A stretch of DNA of 64,000 bases from Vreelandella titanicae BH1 (GCF_000336575.1 NZ_AOPO01000010.1:108236-172235), one strand, 5' to 3'; positions 44,899 through 54,308 are shown, counted from the first letter of the stretch. Made by a program: numbers and translations. The notes: generated from the sequence alone by a model not told the origin.

Positions 44899-45672
44899 TT
44901 AATAGGCAGCAGACAGCAAAATGATGACGCCTACACCAGTAAGCAGGAACCCGCTGATTTGGCTAATCCGTTCTGCTTGGGGGAGTAGCTTCTCTGCTAG
45001 AAAATAAAGGGCTAGTCCTGCCATCCAAACTAGGCTCATAATGCCGCCGACAAACATCAGCAGCATCAAGGCCCAGCAGCAGCCGGTGCAGTAGGCGCCA
45101 TGGCGGAGCCCCATGATCAGCGCTCCGCCGTTGCCTTCGCGCCATTCGGTCATCAGAAAGCTTAAGGGCGAACGACACTTGTTCAGGCAGGCCTGTTTAA
45201 GATCACTGAACTGGAAAGCACCTGCGGTTACCAGCAGGGCGCCTCCAAACAGTGGGGTGACGTGGCCCATGGATGAGCTTAACAGCGCACTCTGCTGCAA
45301 TGCCCATTGCATGACGGCGGCTGCCACCGCAAACGCCAGCCACACGGCAAGGTAACCTGCTATGAAAACCCAGGTGGCTGCGCTGGCACCTGCCTCGCGT
45401 TCGCGCTGCTGGTGGATGCGCAGAAAAGTAAGCAGCATGGGGCTAGCGCTGGGTAGCATCATGGCCACCATCATCACGCTCCACATCACAGTGGCCGTGA
45501 CCAGCACGCTCATGCCGTCGTCGCCTGTGCTGGCCATCTCCCCATTCATCGGCATTTGCGCGTGCATGCCGTGCATAATCAGGTAACCCCACGCCAATAT
45601 TGCCACGGTTATCAGTGCTAACCAGGTCAGTAAGCGTTCCCGGGCATGGAGAGTGCTCATCGTCAGTTCCAT
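44899..45672 (-). CDS. DUF2182 integral membrane protein
   Basis: A 257-aa protein with about six membrane segments. Family marks are MVAMMLPSASPML and HGAYCTGCCWALMLLMFVGG, with many Met and His residues near the N-terminus (HGMHAQMPMNGEM) that may bind metal. ATG 45672 follows GAGGGGG; a longer reading frame opens inside the DUF1326 gene. Coupled with DUF1326 upstream by 13 bp, the usual partner. Function is unknown, metal handling is a guess. Confidence 0.86.
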   Translation of the reverse strand: MELTMSTLHARERLLTWLALITVAILAWGYLIMHGMHAQMPMNGEMASTGDDGMSVLVTATVMWSVMMVAMMLPSASPMLLTFLRIHQQREREAGASAATWVFIAGYLAVWLAFAVAAAVMQWALQQSALLSSSMGHVTPLFGGALLVTAGAFQFSDLKQACLNKCRSPLSFLMTEWREGNGGALIMGLRHGAYCTGCCWALMLLMFVGGIMSLVWMAGLALYFLAEKLLPQAERISQISGFLLTGVGVIILLSAAY

Positions 45673-45685
45673 CGCCAATGCCCCC

Positions 45686-46291
45686 TCAAGACCCGCTGTA
45701 AGCGAAGGGTGAATAAAACGCACTGCGTTCGCTAAGATCAATGTTGATGCCGTAAGCACGGTGCAGCAATGATTGCGACTTGGCCACTACCAGAGACTCG
45801 CCCGGCGCTACCGCCAACGGGTGATGATGAATGGTCACCTCAGCGCCGTTCTGGCCCTCCAGGGCGGTAATTTCCGTGTTGGCGGATTGGCCAAGTTTCA
45901 GATGTCGATGCCCCTTTTCCACTTCAAACTGGATGGGAAGGTGTTCTACCGCGAGCACCTCGCCGATAAAGGTGGCCAACAGCGCCGGGTGGCCACCGGC
46001 CTGGCCGCCGAATATGCGGCTTAGCGCTTCCTGTTGGGCCTCGTCTGCCCGCTGGTCGATATACAGCACGACTTTCCAGTTTCCCTCGGCCATGGGGCCG
46101 GGGGAGTGCAGGGCGATAGCCACATTCCTGTCGCCGAGATCCACTGCCTCGAACTGGCCTTGAGTAATGTGCCAGCCCACCAGGGCGGTACATTCACCCT
46201 CGGTAGGGCTGCCGAGGTAGATACACGGGCAGGCACCTTTGCAATTGCAGCTTTCGAGGTAGTCGCCTTTCAGGCTCCATTGGGGATTCAT
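45686..46291 (-). CDS. DUF1326 protein
   Basis: A 201-aa protein with an N-terminal Cys motif (ESCNCKGACPCIY, near residues 13-25) characteristic of DUF1326, possibly metal- or thiol-binding. It has no signal peptide. It precedes the DUF2182 gene on the same strand and faces the STAND-like regulator. The function of the family is unknown. Confidence 0.86.
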   Translation of the reverse strand: MNPQWSLKGDYLESCNCKGACPCIYLGSPTEGECTALVGWHITQGQFEAVDLGDRNVAIALHSPGPMAEGNWKVVLYIDQRADEAQQEALSRIFGGQAGGHPALLATFIGEVLAVEHLPIQFEVEKGHRHLKLGQSANTEITALEGQNGAEVTIHHHPLAVAPGESLVVAKSQSLLHRAYGINIDLSERSAFYSPFAYSGS

Positions 46292-46389
46292 GTCGTCTCC
46301 TCCTAACGTCGTTGGATGGCTTTTGTGATATTTCTTTTTGGGTATCTCTTGTTATAGCGCTGAATCGCTCGCGGGATGTGAGGAACTGA

Positions 46390-46411
46390 TGAGAATTACG
46401 TGAGAATTGCA
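46390..46411. promoter_or_regulatory. Tandem 11-bp repeat, candidate winged-helix operator
   Basis: TGAGAATTACG and TGAGAATTGCA abut exactly, giving TGAGAATT twice at 11-bp spacing. Two half-sites one helical turn apart is the pattern bound by OmpR-type winged helices. It lies between DUF1326 and the divergent winged-helix protein gene. Confidence 0.5.
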
Positions 46412-46512
46412 TCTGAGTGTCATCGTTCGGCGCGCAACTACTGTGTCGGGTGGTATTTGTAGCTATGCTGAACTCAGGTATCAGCTAAGCCTGACACGTA
46501 GAGAAACCAGCC

Positions 46513-48462
46513 ATGTGGCAATGGACGTCGGATTTGACGACCAACCGGGCCTATCAGGGTTTCGTTGGCCGCACTAATGAGCTTGATACTCTTCGCGGTG
46601 TGCTTGCGACGGCAGGGCCTCGGGTGGCGCATGTCTACGGTATTACCGGCATTGGTAAGACGGCGCTGCTGGACATATTGGCGGCCGAGGCGGAGGACGC
46701 AGGTGCTAGCGTCATCCGACTGGACTGTCGCCACATAGAGCCCACCGAACCTGGATTTTTACATGCGCTAGGTGTCGCCATTGGGGATGGCGGATCGGGG
46801 GTGGATACGCTGGTGGAGCGATTGGGCCTGCTGAGCCCCACAGTTCTTCTCGCGCTGGACACCTACGAAGTGTTCAGGCTGCTCGATACCTGGCTGCGTC
46901 AGGTATTTGTCCCGTTGTTGCCGGATAACGTACGCATCGTCTTTTTCAGTCGCCAACGCCCTCTGGATGTCTGGTTTTCAGCGCCGGGCTGGGGGCGCTT
47001 GGTTCAGAGTGTGCCGGTACAGCCGTTGAGCCCGACGGAGGCTCAAGTGCTCCTTAACTTGCATGGCATACAAGAGGAAGACGCGGTCTCCCTGATCCGG
47101 GCCGCCCATGGTCATCCGCTGGCGCTGAAACTGGCGGTCACCGCCAGCCGGGAAAACCACGCCCGTTCGTGGCCGCAAGAGACGGTGCTACAGCACGCGG
47201 TTGATGAGCTGAGTCGGATGTTTCTTGCCGATGTGGAAGATTCGGCGAGCCGACATGTGCTGGAGGGCGTCGTGGTGCTACGCCGGGTGACGGTCTCTCT
47301 GTTACAGGCATTGTTTCCGGAACTAGATCCCCAGGATGCCTACGAGCGGCTGCGCAGGTTGCCTTTTGTGGATGGCATGCATGACGGGCTGATTATTCAT
47401 GAGGCCGTGCGTGATCCGCTTGCCCGCTCCCTGCATGCCAGCGACCCTAGCCGCTACCTGGACTATCGTCGGTCGGCCTGGCGACAGCTGGTCAGCGAGT
47501 CGCAATCCGCGGCCAGCGACGATCTCTGGCGCTATACGGCGGACATGCTCTACCTGATTGAAAACCCTGTGGTGCGGGAGGCATTTTTCCCCACTGTGAC
47601 GGCGCTTCACAGCGTGGAAGCGGCACAGCCTCAAGACGATGAAGCCCTTACCGGGATTGTGCGTGCCCGTGATGGCCGTCAGGCCAGCGAGCTTCTGCTG
47701 CAATGGTGGCGGCGTATGCCCCAGGCGTTTTCCATCGTGCGGGGCGTGACCGGGGAAGTAGAAGGACTGTATTGCAAACTGCGCTCCGACCAGGTTGAGC
47801 CCAGTTGGTTGCTCAATGACCCGGTGACCGCCCAGTGGTATTCCCATCTTGAACAGTCGCCTATGCGGTCGGGCGAGGTGGCGTTATTTTGTCGCCGCTG
47901 GCTAAGTCTCAAGGAAGGCGATTCACCCAGTGAAATACAGGCGGCTATCTGGCTGGATCTTAAGCGCAGCTATATGGAGCTGCGCCCTGGGCTGCGGCGG
48001 GTCTATCTTACGGCGACCGATCTTGGCGCCTACCGGCAAGTGGCGCAGCGGCTGGGGTTTGAAGTCCTTGGCGGATGGGAGGTGGAACTGGATGGCGTTT
48101 GCTATCCGAGTGCGGTGCTCGATTTCGGGCCGGCATCTGTGGATGGCTGGCTGGCGGAGCTTGCCGCGGCCGAACTGGGCATAAAGCGTGATCCTGCCTT
48201 GTTAGATGTCGAAGCCCGGCAACTGATGTTGGCGGAAGGCTTCGTTGCGCTGACGCCCCTTGAGTTCGGTGTCATGCGCTATTTGGTCGAACACCAGGGT
48301 AAGGCAGTGTCCCGCCGTGAGCTGTTGCAGCATGTCTGGGGTACCCGATATCAGGGAGGCAGCAATGTAGTTGATGCCATTGTACGCACCTTGCGCCGCA
48401 AACTTGGCAGCCAGTCTGCGCGGATAGAGACGTTGACTGGAGTGGGTTATCGGCTGAGATAA
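46513..48462 (+). CDS. STAND-like ATPase with C-terminal OmpR-type winged helix
   Basis: A 649-aa cytosolic protein. It has an AAA/STAND ATPase with Walker A YGITGIGKTALLD (about 42-54) and a Walker-B-like VLLALDTYE, a helical middle, a region (about 420-540) that looks GNAT-like (LTATDLGAYRQVAQRLGFEV), and a C-terminal winged helix (LTPLEFGVMRYLVEHQGKAV ... ETLTGVGYRLR). No response-regulator receiver domain is present. It is divergent from DUF1326/DUF2182 and probably controls them via the tandem repeats at 46390-46411. Confidence 0.78.
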   Translation: MWQWTSDLTTNRAYQGFVGRTNELDTLRGVLATAGPRVAHVYGITGIGKTALLDILAAEAEDAGASVIRLDCRHIEPTEPGFLHALGVAIGDGGSGVDTLVERLGLLSPTVLLALDTYEVFRLLDTWLRQVFVPLLPDNVRIVFFSRQRPLDVWFSAPGWGRLVQSVPVQPLSPTEAQVLLNLHGIQEEDAVSLIRAAHGHPLALKLAVTASRENHARSWPQETVLQHAVDELSRMFLADVEDSASRHVLEGVVVLRRVTVSLLQALFPELDPQDAYERLRRLPFVDGMHDGLIIHEAVRDPLARSLHASDPSRYLDYRRSAWRQLVSESQSAASDDLWRYTADMLYLIENPVVREAFFPTVTALHSVEAAQPQDDEALTGIVRARDGRQASELLLQWWRRMPQAFSIVRGVTGEVEGLYCKLRSDQVEPSWLLNDPVTAQWYSHLEQSPMRSGEVALFCRRWLSLKEGDSPSEIQAAIWLDLKRSYMELRPGLRRVYLTATDLGAYRQVAQRLGFEVLGGWEVELDGVCYPSAVLDFGPASVDGWLAELAAAELGIKRDPALLDVEARQLMLAEGFVALTPLEFGVMRYLVEHQGKAVSRRELLQHVWGTRYQGGSNVVDAIVRTLRRKLGSQSARIETLTGVGYRLR

Positions 48463-48593
48463 GCGATTATCTTCTATCAGGTAAGTGGTTACTCATACGT
48501 AGTTTCTCCTGGGAAAACATCAAGGTTTGCTGGCCCCTTGGCGTTATCGGTCAATGACTCCTATGTTGGTGGAAAGACACGGGAGGAATAATA

Positions 48594-50216
48594 ATGGATG
48601 CACTAGCGAGAAAACTGGGCCTTAAAACGGATCCCATCATTTTTTTCACGTCCGCAGGGATCATGATCCTTTTTCTTGTGGTGCTACTGATTGTGCCGGG
48701 CCCCATCGGGGTAGCCTTTGGTGCCGGGCGGGAATGGATTGTTACCAATCTTGGCTGGTTTTTTATTTTAGGGGTGACGAGTTGGGTAGCGTTTCTGCTG
48801 TGGGTGGCGCTTAGCCGGTTCGGGGCGATCCGCTTGGGGGGCAATGATGCAAAACCTGCCTACAATAATATCTCCTGGTTCACCATGCTGTTCGCAGGTG
48901 GCATCGGAACGGTGCTGATGTTCTGGGGCGTGGCCGAACCTATTTCCCACTTTTCTAATCCACCCAGGCCGGATGTTGTGCCTTTCTCTGTGGAAGCCGC
49001 CGACGATGCCATGAGTTTTTCGATCTACCATCTGGGGCTACATACCTGGGCGATTTTCGCTATGCCCGGCCTGGCTTTTGCTTACTTTATTTATCGCTAT
49101 AATCTGCCGATGCGTTTTAGTTCAGTATTCTATCCGCTGTTAGGCGAGCGCATTTATGGCCCTCTCGGCAAATCTCTGGATGTATTCGCCATACTTGGCA
49201 CCCTGTTTGGCGTAGCGGTCTCTATCGGCCTGGGCACCCAACAGATCAATGCGGGGCTAACGGAGTTGTTTGGTATTCCAGATGCCGTCATCACCAAGGT
49301 GTTCATCATTGCCATACTGACGGCTGTCGCTGTGGGATCGATTGTGGCGGGGCTGGATTCAGGCGTGAAACGGCTTTCTAATATCAATATCGCCATGGCC
49401 GTCGGCCTGTTGTTGTTTGTGCTCTTTACCGGGTCGACCGTTTTCCTTTTGCGCGCTGTGGTCGAAACCTTTGGTCTCTACATAACGAACCTGCTGCCCA
49501 TGGCTTTCTGGAATGACACGCTGGCAAGCTATTCCAGGGATGGCGGCGCCTGGGGGTGGCAGGGTAGCTGGACGGTATTCTATTGGGCCTGGACAGTGAC
49601 GTGGTCGCCTTTCATCGGGATCTTTGTGGCGCGAATTTCACGCGGGCGCACAATCCGCGAATTCGTCCTTGGTGTGCTTTTTGCCCCCTCTATCTTCACA
49701 CTGGTTTGGTTTGCAATTTTTGGTTGGTCGGCAATGGAGATCGACGGGATTGGGCCCGATGCTCGAGAAGCACTGGGAGAGCAGGCCGGTATCTTGTCTG
49801 CCGCCGTAGGTGAAAGCATCCCCCTCGCTATGTTCGCCTTCTTCGAGAGCTTCCCGGCCGCTACGTTAATCCAGGGCTTGGCTGTTGTGATCGTTGCGAT
49901 CTTCTTTGCCACGTCATCAGACTCTGCGTCCCTGGTTGTCGATATGCTGTGTACCGGCAGTGCGGATCCCGGACCATGGCATCAGCGTGTTTTCTGGGGT
50001 GTTTCGGAGGGTATGCTGGCAGCGATGCTGATTGTGCTTGCTGGCGAGGCCGGGCTTACTGCTTTGCAGGAGGTGATTACCGTTGTTGGCCTACCGATGT
50101 TCATTTTGGTGTTTGCAATGATGTTTGCGTTATACCGCGGCCTGTCCCAAGAAGATCTTAGCGAAGTGCAGGTGGGGCGCCCGCCCAGACGTGAGGAGTT
50201 AGCGCCGGATGAGTAG
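48594..50216 (+). CDS. BCCT family betaine/choline/carnitine transporter
   Basis: A 540-aa membrane protein with about twelve hydrophobic segments. Family motifs are AGGIGTVLMFWGVAEP and WTVFYWAW followed by SPFIGIFVARISRGRTIREF. Most members read WAWW here; this one has WAWT. BCCT proteins import osmolytes, which fits a halophile. The substrate (choline, betaine or another) is not decided by these motifs. Confidence 0.92.
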   Translation: MDALARKLGLKTDPIIFFTSAGIMILFLVVLLIVPGPIGVAFGAGREWIVTNLGWFFILGVTSWVAFLLWVALSRFGAIRLGGNDAKPAYNNISWFTMLFAGGIGTVLMFWGVAEPISHFSNPPRPDVVPFSVEAADDAMSFSIYHLGLHTWAIFAMPGLAFAYFIYRYNLPMRFSSVFYPLLGERIYGPLGKSLDVFAILGTLFGVAVSIGLGTQQINAGLTELFGIPDAVITKVFIIAILTAVAVGSIVAGLDSGVKRLSNINIAMAVGLLLFVLFTGSTVFLLRAVVETFGLYITNLLPMAFWNDTLASYSRDGGAWGWQGSWTVFYWAWTVTWSPFIGIFVARISRGRTIREFVLGVLFAPSIFTLVWFAIFGWSAMEIDGIGPDAREALGEQAGILSAAVGESIPLAMFAFFESFPAATLIQGLAVVIVAIFFATSSDSASLVVDMLCTGSADPGPWHQRVFWGVSEGMLAAMLIVLAGEAGLTALQEVITVVGLPMFILVFAMMFALYRGLSQEDLSEVQVGRPPRREELAPDE

Positions 50217-50237
50217 GTAAGCGGTGGATCAGAACTA

Positions 50238-51305
50238 TCATAAGCAAATTTCCACGCTGAGGAGTTCGCTCAGTTGCTGCTGAGAAAGCCGCCTATCAGC
50301 CATGTAGTAGAGTATGTCACCATCTTTGAGTGGGTGGTCGTTGATGGGATTGAGCATATTACCTTCGCCGTCGTCACTGCTATTAGCTAGCCCCAGTACG
50401 GTGGCGTTATAAACCTTTTTCGCTTGCATAAATAAGTCGCCAAAGGTGGCGCCGGCAGGCGGTTGGCTTAACCTGGTTTGGTATTGGGTAGCGCCACGAT
50501 CAACCGCGAGTAGTTCGTTGACGACCCGTGAAATTCCCGCATCAGAGGCTGAGCGTACCAGCATTTCCAACGCTAAGGCCTGGGTGCATTCGATGCCGGG
50601 CAAAGTGCGCCGTAACATCGCTGCGGTGTCGGGATTGGCGCAGTGGGCAACGATATGGGCGTTTTTTGCTTTAAGGCTGTAGGCACTTAGCGCGACGGTG
50701 GCAACTCGGTCATCGCTGGTGTCGTAAATGATGATGCGGCTGGCGCTTTCGACACCCGCTCGCTTGAGAAGCTCGGCATTGGAGAAACTTTCTCCTTTAA
50801 TAAACTTTAAATCCGCAGGGCGTGGGTTGCTCATCTCTTTGGTAACGCAGAGCACGACTTCATCCGGCAGGCCCTTATCGGCTTTAAGAATGTCCAAAAT
50901 GCGCTCGGTAGTTTCGCCGTGCCAGCCAATGACAAGGGTGTGACCGGACAAGTGGCTGAAATCGCCTTTACCTTGCATTTGTAATCTCCAAAAATTTGAA
51001 AGTGTGACGGTGGCTTTACCGATCAAGGCAGCGAACAGTGAAATGCCGCCTGGAATGAGATAGATCGTAGCGATCCACTTCCCGGCCACGGTTGTTGGGC
51101 TGAAATCGCCGAAACCTACGGTGCTAGAAACAACGACATAAAAATAAACCCAGTTGGTAGCGGAGTCGGCCACCGATTCGCCGACCAGTGAGAAAAGCAT
51201 CCAGGTGGTGCCCATATGGGCGAGCACAATAAGAAGCAAAAATGTCCACGAAATTTGTAGCGTAGAGGCTTTAAGAACGCGGAGCAGTCGCTGAATAACA
51301 GGCAT
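50238..51305 (-). CDS. Ion-channel / TrkA-N (RCK-type) potassium channel protein
   Basis: A 355-aa protein with two membrane segments flanking the selectivity filter TVGFGD (62-67), followed by a cytosolic TrkA-N Rossmann domain (LVIGWHGETTERIL) and a TrkA-C-like end. This is the architecture of MthK-like channels. It would conduct K+ under control of a bound nucleotide or ion. Confidence 0.87.
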   Translation of the reverse strand: MPVIQRLLRVLKASTLQISWTFLLLIVLAHMGTTWMLFSLVGESVADSATNWVYFYVVVSSTVGFGDFSPTTVAGKWIATIYLIPGGISLFAALIGKATVTLSNFWRLQMQGKGDFSHLSGHTLVIGWHGETTERILDILKADKGLPDEVVLCVTKEMSNPRPADLKFIKGESFSNAELLKRAGVESASRIIIYDTSDDRVATVALSAYSLKAKNAHIVAHCANPDTAAMLRRTLPGIECTQALALEMLVRSASDAGISRVVNELLAVDRGATQYQTRLSQPPAGATFGDLFMQAKKVYNATVLGLANSSDDGEGNMLNPINDHPLKDGDILYYMADRRLSQQQLSELLSVEICL

Positions 51306-51476
51306 GGTGGTCTCTTACGGTGATGGTGTGTCAGCCCAGTTTTCGGCATGGGAATTGAGTGATGATAAAAGAGTGACCCGGTTCCTTCGCTGTCGCTGGC
51401 CCTATCATCACCTTTAAAATAAAAATGAGCTGTTGAAGCGAAACAATACGCGCCTGCTAGCGTACTCGTAATAAAC

Positions 51477-51502
51477 AAAAGGGCCGCTATTCGCGACCCT
51501 TT
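51477..51502 (-). terminator. Terminator after the 47-aa membrane protein
   Basis: AAAAGGG and CCCTTT flank a second stem (CCGC / GCGA, one mismatch) with a 5-nt loop; on the minus strand the T-rich tail follows. It lies 22 bp beyond the stop at 51524. Confidence 0.6.
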
Positions 51503-51523
51503 CATATTTGCTAACTGGATTTA

Positions 51524-51667
51524 TTAAGCAAAGTGTTTGGCAATCCAGGAAAATGCGCTATCGGTTAGCGATTTTTTACCGTGGTGTTCTCGGTGCTGGC
51601 TCCATACCATGCCACCTGACACGACCGCTAGGCTCATCAACATGCCAGCAAGGATAAGTTCATTCAT
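51524..51667 (-). CDS. Small membrane protein (47 aa)
   Basis: I translated 51667-51524: 47 aa, starting MNELILAGMLMSLAVVSGGM with one membrane segment, then a basic His-rich tail (HREHHGKK). Its ATG overlaps the upstream stop as ATGA, so it is translationally coupled to the two-TM gene before it. Function unknown. Confidence 0.7.
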   Translation of the reverse strand: MNELILAGMLMSLAVVSGGMVWSQHREHHGKKSLTDSAFSWIAKHFA

Positions 51668-52005
51668 GGCTTATCATCCTCATCTGAGGTTTTATCACGC
51701 TCAACGTAACCATAGCCGAAAGACCCTACAAAGATCAAGATTATACCTAGCCCCACACCGAGCCAAACGTTATCGGTATTCAGGCTGGGGTTAGTGACTA
51801 CCCAGCCAGCAGTGAAGCAAGTAGCGACCACAATGACCCCAACGTTGCGAGTCGCCTCTAAAAACTGTTGACGAGTCGCTCGGGCGCCGATTCTACGGCG
51901 ATGGGCCGAGGCCCTGCGTTCTTGTAAGCTTTTCGTTAGCCTGGCACGCAGGGCCTCTTGTGGGTCTTTACCGCCATGAGGTTCTTTCAAGCCATCACCT
52001 GCCAT
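51664..52005 (-). CDS. Two-TM hypothetical protein
   Basis: A 113-aa protein with a charged Arg-rich N-terminus (LRARLTKSLQERRASAHRRR), two hydrophobic segments (about 54-70 and 80-98) and an acidic tail. It is coupled to the 47-aa gene downstream. No family recognised. Confidence 0.7.
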   Translation of the reverse strand: MAGDGLKEPHGGKDPQEALRARLTKSLQERRASAHRRRIGARATRQQFLEATRNVGVIVVATCFTAGWVVTNPSLNTDNVWLGVGLGIILIFVGSFGYGYVERDKTSDEDDKP

Positions 52006-52040
52006 TAATCCAGCAAAATCAACGTGAAAATAATGTGGTA

Positions 52041-52211
52041 TTAAAATCCTGCCTTATTCACTTGGGTGCCGCGTATGCAGTCACCGTAGACCATGGTGTC
52101 GCCAGCCTTCTCTGCCAGTTGGCGACAGTCTGCGGTTCTTGATGAAGTGGGGCCTGAACTGCAGCCTGCAAGTATAAAGGTAACCTGGCAAAGGGCGATG
52201 AGTGCTTTCAT
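52041..52211 (-). CDS. Small lipoprotein (56 aa)
   Basis: A 56-aa protein with a lipobox-type start (ALCQVTFILAGCSS) and two further Cys. ATG 52211 follows AAGGAG; an upstream ATG at 52247 would spoil the signal. Likely anchored in a membrane by the LAGC Cys. Function unknown. Confidence 0.72.
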   Translation of the reverse strand: MKALIALCQVTFILAGCSSGPTSSRTADCRQLAEKAGDTMVYGDCIRGTQVNKAGF

Positions 52212-52344
52212 TGATGACTCCTTGTCAGCAAATAATCCATTCGACATTTAACCTTATAGGCGTTGCATGTGTCGATGTAATGCGAGGGAACATCGTGCTT
52301 AACCTGAATGTCATAGCTGAAGTTTTATTTTTTAGGATAAGCAT

Positions 52345-52527
52345 ATGGATCGTGTATTTGCATGGGATCACCACCACAGTCAGATCGTTTACCGCATTCC
52401 CGGTCATCAGTATGAAGATGGCCGGGAAGATAGCGCTCTCTCTCCCGTATGGCTGCCCGCGGAGGAATCAGATTTACCCGAGGGGGTAATGGTTGAGGAT
52501 CTGCGCAAAGTATCCGTTAAGGAGTAG
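52345..52527 (+). CDS. Hypothetical protein (60 aa)
   Basis: A 60-aa acidic soluble protein with a His cluster near the N-terminus (FAWDHHHSQIVYR). AGGATA lies before the ATG. No family recognised; it is supported by start context and composition only. Confidence 0.5.
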   Translation: MDRVFAWDHHHSQIVYRIPGHQYEDGREDSALSPVWLPAEESDLPEGVMVEDLRKVSVKE

Positions 52528-52669
52528 CCGCGGCGTGTTCTGAACAGCTGCTTTGCGCGCTATTCAACGCTTTCAAACAGAGGATTTTCAGGCGTACAAA
52601 ATAGATTGTGTTTGGCTAGTGATCGGCTAATATGCGGATGTTAGTCCCACCATCTCTGGATATGCCGCC

Positions 52670-52840
52670 ATGTTAAAAGGTTTGATCGTCTGTTTTGCGG
52701 TATTGTTTGCGCAATTGGCGGTACTGCACGTGATTGATGCTCGTATCTATAATTCTCCTCAAGATGCGCGTCAAACGGCGGTAACCTCCGTTACACCACA
52801 TAAAGATGAAAAAGAAGACGAAGAAGAGGTGCAAAGCTAA
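52670..52840 (+). CDS. Small membrane protein with acidic tail (56 aa)
   Basis: I translated 52670-52840: 56 aa, starting MLKGLIVCFAVLFAQLAVLH (one membrane segment) and ending with a strongly acidic tail (KDEKEDEEEVQS). The ribosome site is weak. Function unknown. The 303-bp gap to the next gene holds a GC hairpin (CCCTTTGGCG / CGCCAAAGGG, near 52899-52933) but no T run. Confidence 0.5.
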   Translation: MLKGLIVCFAVLFAQLAVLHVIDARIYNSPQDARQTAVTSVTPHKDEKEDEEEVQS

Positions 52841-53143
52841 GCAGTGGTTATCCTCGATCCGGTTTTTGAAGCCGGTGAAGTATAACCTAGCCTTGCTAGC
52901 AACCCTTTGGCGGCGCTGGGCGTCGCCAAAGGGGCGGTTTGAACGATCAATAAGTAGAATTTTTTTCATCTTTTGGTGTCCAAACGAAGTGCTTAACAAG
53001 CATAGACAATGCTTACAAAGCGGTTTTAACGTTGAATAACCATTGGTGAAGGGGAGTTCTCGATACAGACAAAGGCTTGCGTCTGGAACTCGGTAACGGC
53101 ATGCTTGTCAGTTGTTGGAAATACCATTAGGGAGCATGAACAC

Positions 53144-53824
53144 ATGGCTTACAACGATTTACGTACGGCACGTCCTCAGTCGAGTGGCGTTGCCAATAGT
53201 GTTAGCACTAACAAGGTATTGCGTAACACCTACGCACTGCTGGCAATGACGCTGCTGTTCTCAGCAGTCACCGCGGGTGCTGCTGTAGCCCTCGGCATCC
53301 AACAGATGAACATCTTCGTGTTCTTCATTGGTGCCTACGGCTTAATGTTCCTGGTACATAAAACCGCAAATTCTGCGGCCGGCTTATTGGCAACGTTCGC
53401 CTTTACCGGCTTTATGGGGTTCACGCTTGGGCCGATTCTTTCTGCCTATCTGACTCTGCCTAATGGCGGTGCGTTGATTATGAACGCGTTGGCCATGACC
53501 GGTCTGACGTTTGTTGGTCTTTCCGCGGTAGCGCTAACCACCAAGAAAGACTTTAGCTTTTTGAGCAACTTCTTGATGGCGGGCGCCATCGTGTTGATTC
53601 TGGCCATGGTGGCTGGGTTCTTCTTTAACATCCCGGCGCTTTCATTGATGGTGTCAGCTGGCTTTGTGCTGTTTGCTTCAGCAGCCATTCTGTATCAAAC
53701 CAGTGAGATTATTCATCGCGCTGGTGAAACGAACTACATTCTCGCTACGGTGACGCTCTACGTATCCATCTACAACCTGTTTGTTAGCCTGTTGTCGATT
53801 TTGGGTATTATGAGCAGCGATTGA
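53144..53824 (+). CDS. BI-1/YccA family integral membrane protein
   Basis: A 226-aa protein with seven hydrophobic segments, the layout of Bax inhibitor-1 family members. N-terminal NKVLRNTYALLAMTLLFSAV and the segment YQTSEIIHRAG with YVSIYNLFVSLLSILG are family marks. ATG 53144 follows AGGGAG; an upstream start at 53105 is unlikely. In E. coli, YccA interacts with FtsH. A terminator follows. Confidence 0.9.
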   Translation: MAYNDLRTARPQSSGVANSVSTNKVLRNTYALLAMTLLFSAVTAGAAVALGIQQMNIFVFFIGAYGLMFLVHKTANSAAGLLATFAFTGFMGFTLGPILSAYLTLPNGGALIMNALAMTGLTFVGLSAVALTTKKDFSFLSNFLMAGAIVLILAMVAGFFFNIPALSLMVSAGFVLFASAAILYQTSEIIHRAGETNYILATVTLYVSIYNLFVSLLSILGIMSSD

Positions 53825-53847
53825 TCTAAGCAACCGATAGACGATAT

Positions 53848-53880
53848 GACAGGCCCTATTGCTAGGGCCTGTCTTTTTTT
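53848..53880 (+). terminator. Rho-independent terminator after BI-1
   Basis: GACAGGCCCTA / TAGGGCCTGTC is an 11-bp perfect stem with a short loop and T7. Confidence 0.9.
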
Positions 53881-53905
53881 AGGGTAACCGTTACCAGGTA
53901 TTATC

Positions 53906-54298
53906 ATGATGCAGTACGGCTTATTGGTGATGGGCGCGCCGTATAGCAGCCCAGCACCGCACTCTGCATTGCGTTTTGCCCATGCCGTTCTAGCGCGAGG
54001 GCATCAGATTGCCGGTGTTTTTTTCTATCACGACGGCGTTCATAATGCATCATCGCTGATGGCTCCTCCCCAGGATGAACTCAACCTCAGAGAAGCCTGG
54101 ATTGAGCTGCATCAGCAGCATGCGATTCAGTTAGATGTCTGTATTGCCGCTGCGTTGCGGCGAGGATTGATGAGTGAATCGGAAGCACAGCGACATGGCA
54201 AGCAGGCCTTTAATGTAGCACCTCCTTTCGAGTTGACAGGGCTAGGGCAACTGCTTGAGCTACAGCAACGCGCTGATCGCCTGATTACCTTTGCTTGA
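53906..54298 (+). CDS. tusD: Sulfurtransferase TusD
   Basis: A 130-aa DsrE-family subunit of the TusBCD complex, which passes persulfide sulfur from TusA to TusE for tRNA 2-thiouridine. The sulfur-accepting Cys is C79 (LDVCIAAALRRG), equal to E. coli C78. It opens the tusDCBE operon with short gaps to tusC, tusB and tusE. Confidence 0.93.
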   Translation: MMQYGLLVMGAPYSSPAPHSALRFAHAVLARGHQIAGVFFYHDGVHNASSLMAPPQDELNLREAWIELHQQHAIQLDVCIAAALRRGLMSESEAQRHGKQAFNVAPPFELTGLGQLLELQQRADRLITFA

Positions 54299-54308
54299 AG
54301 GAGAGCCA

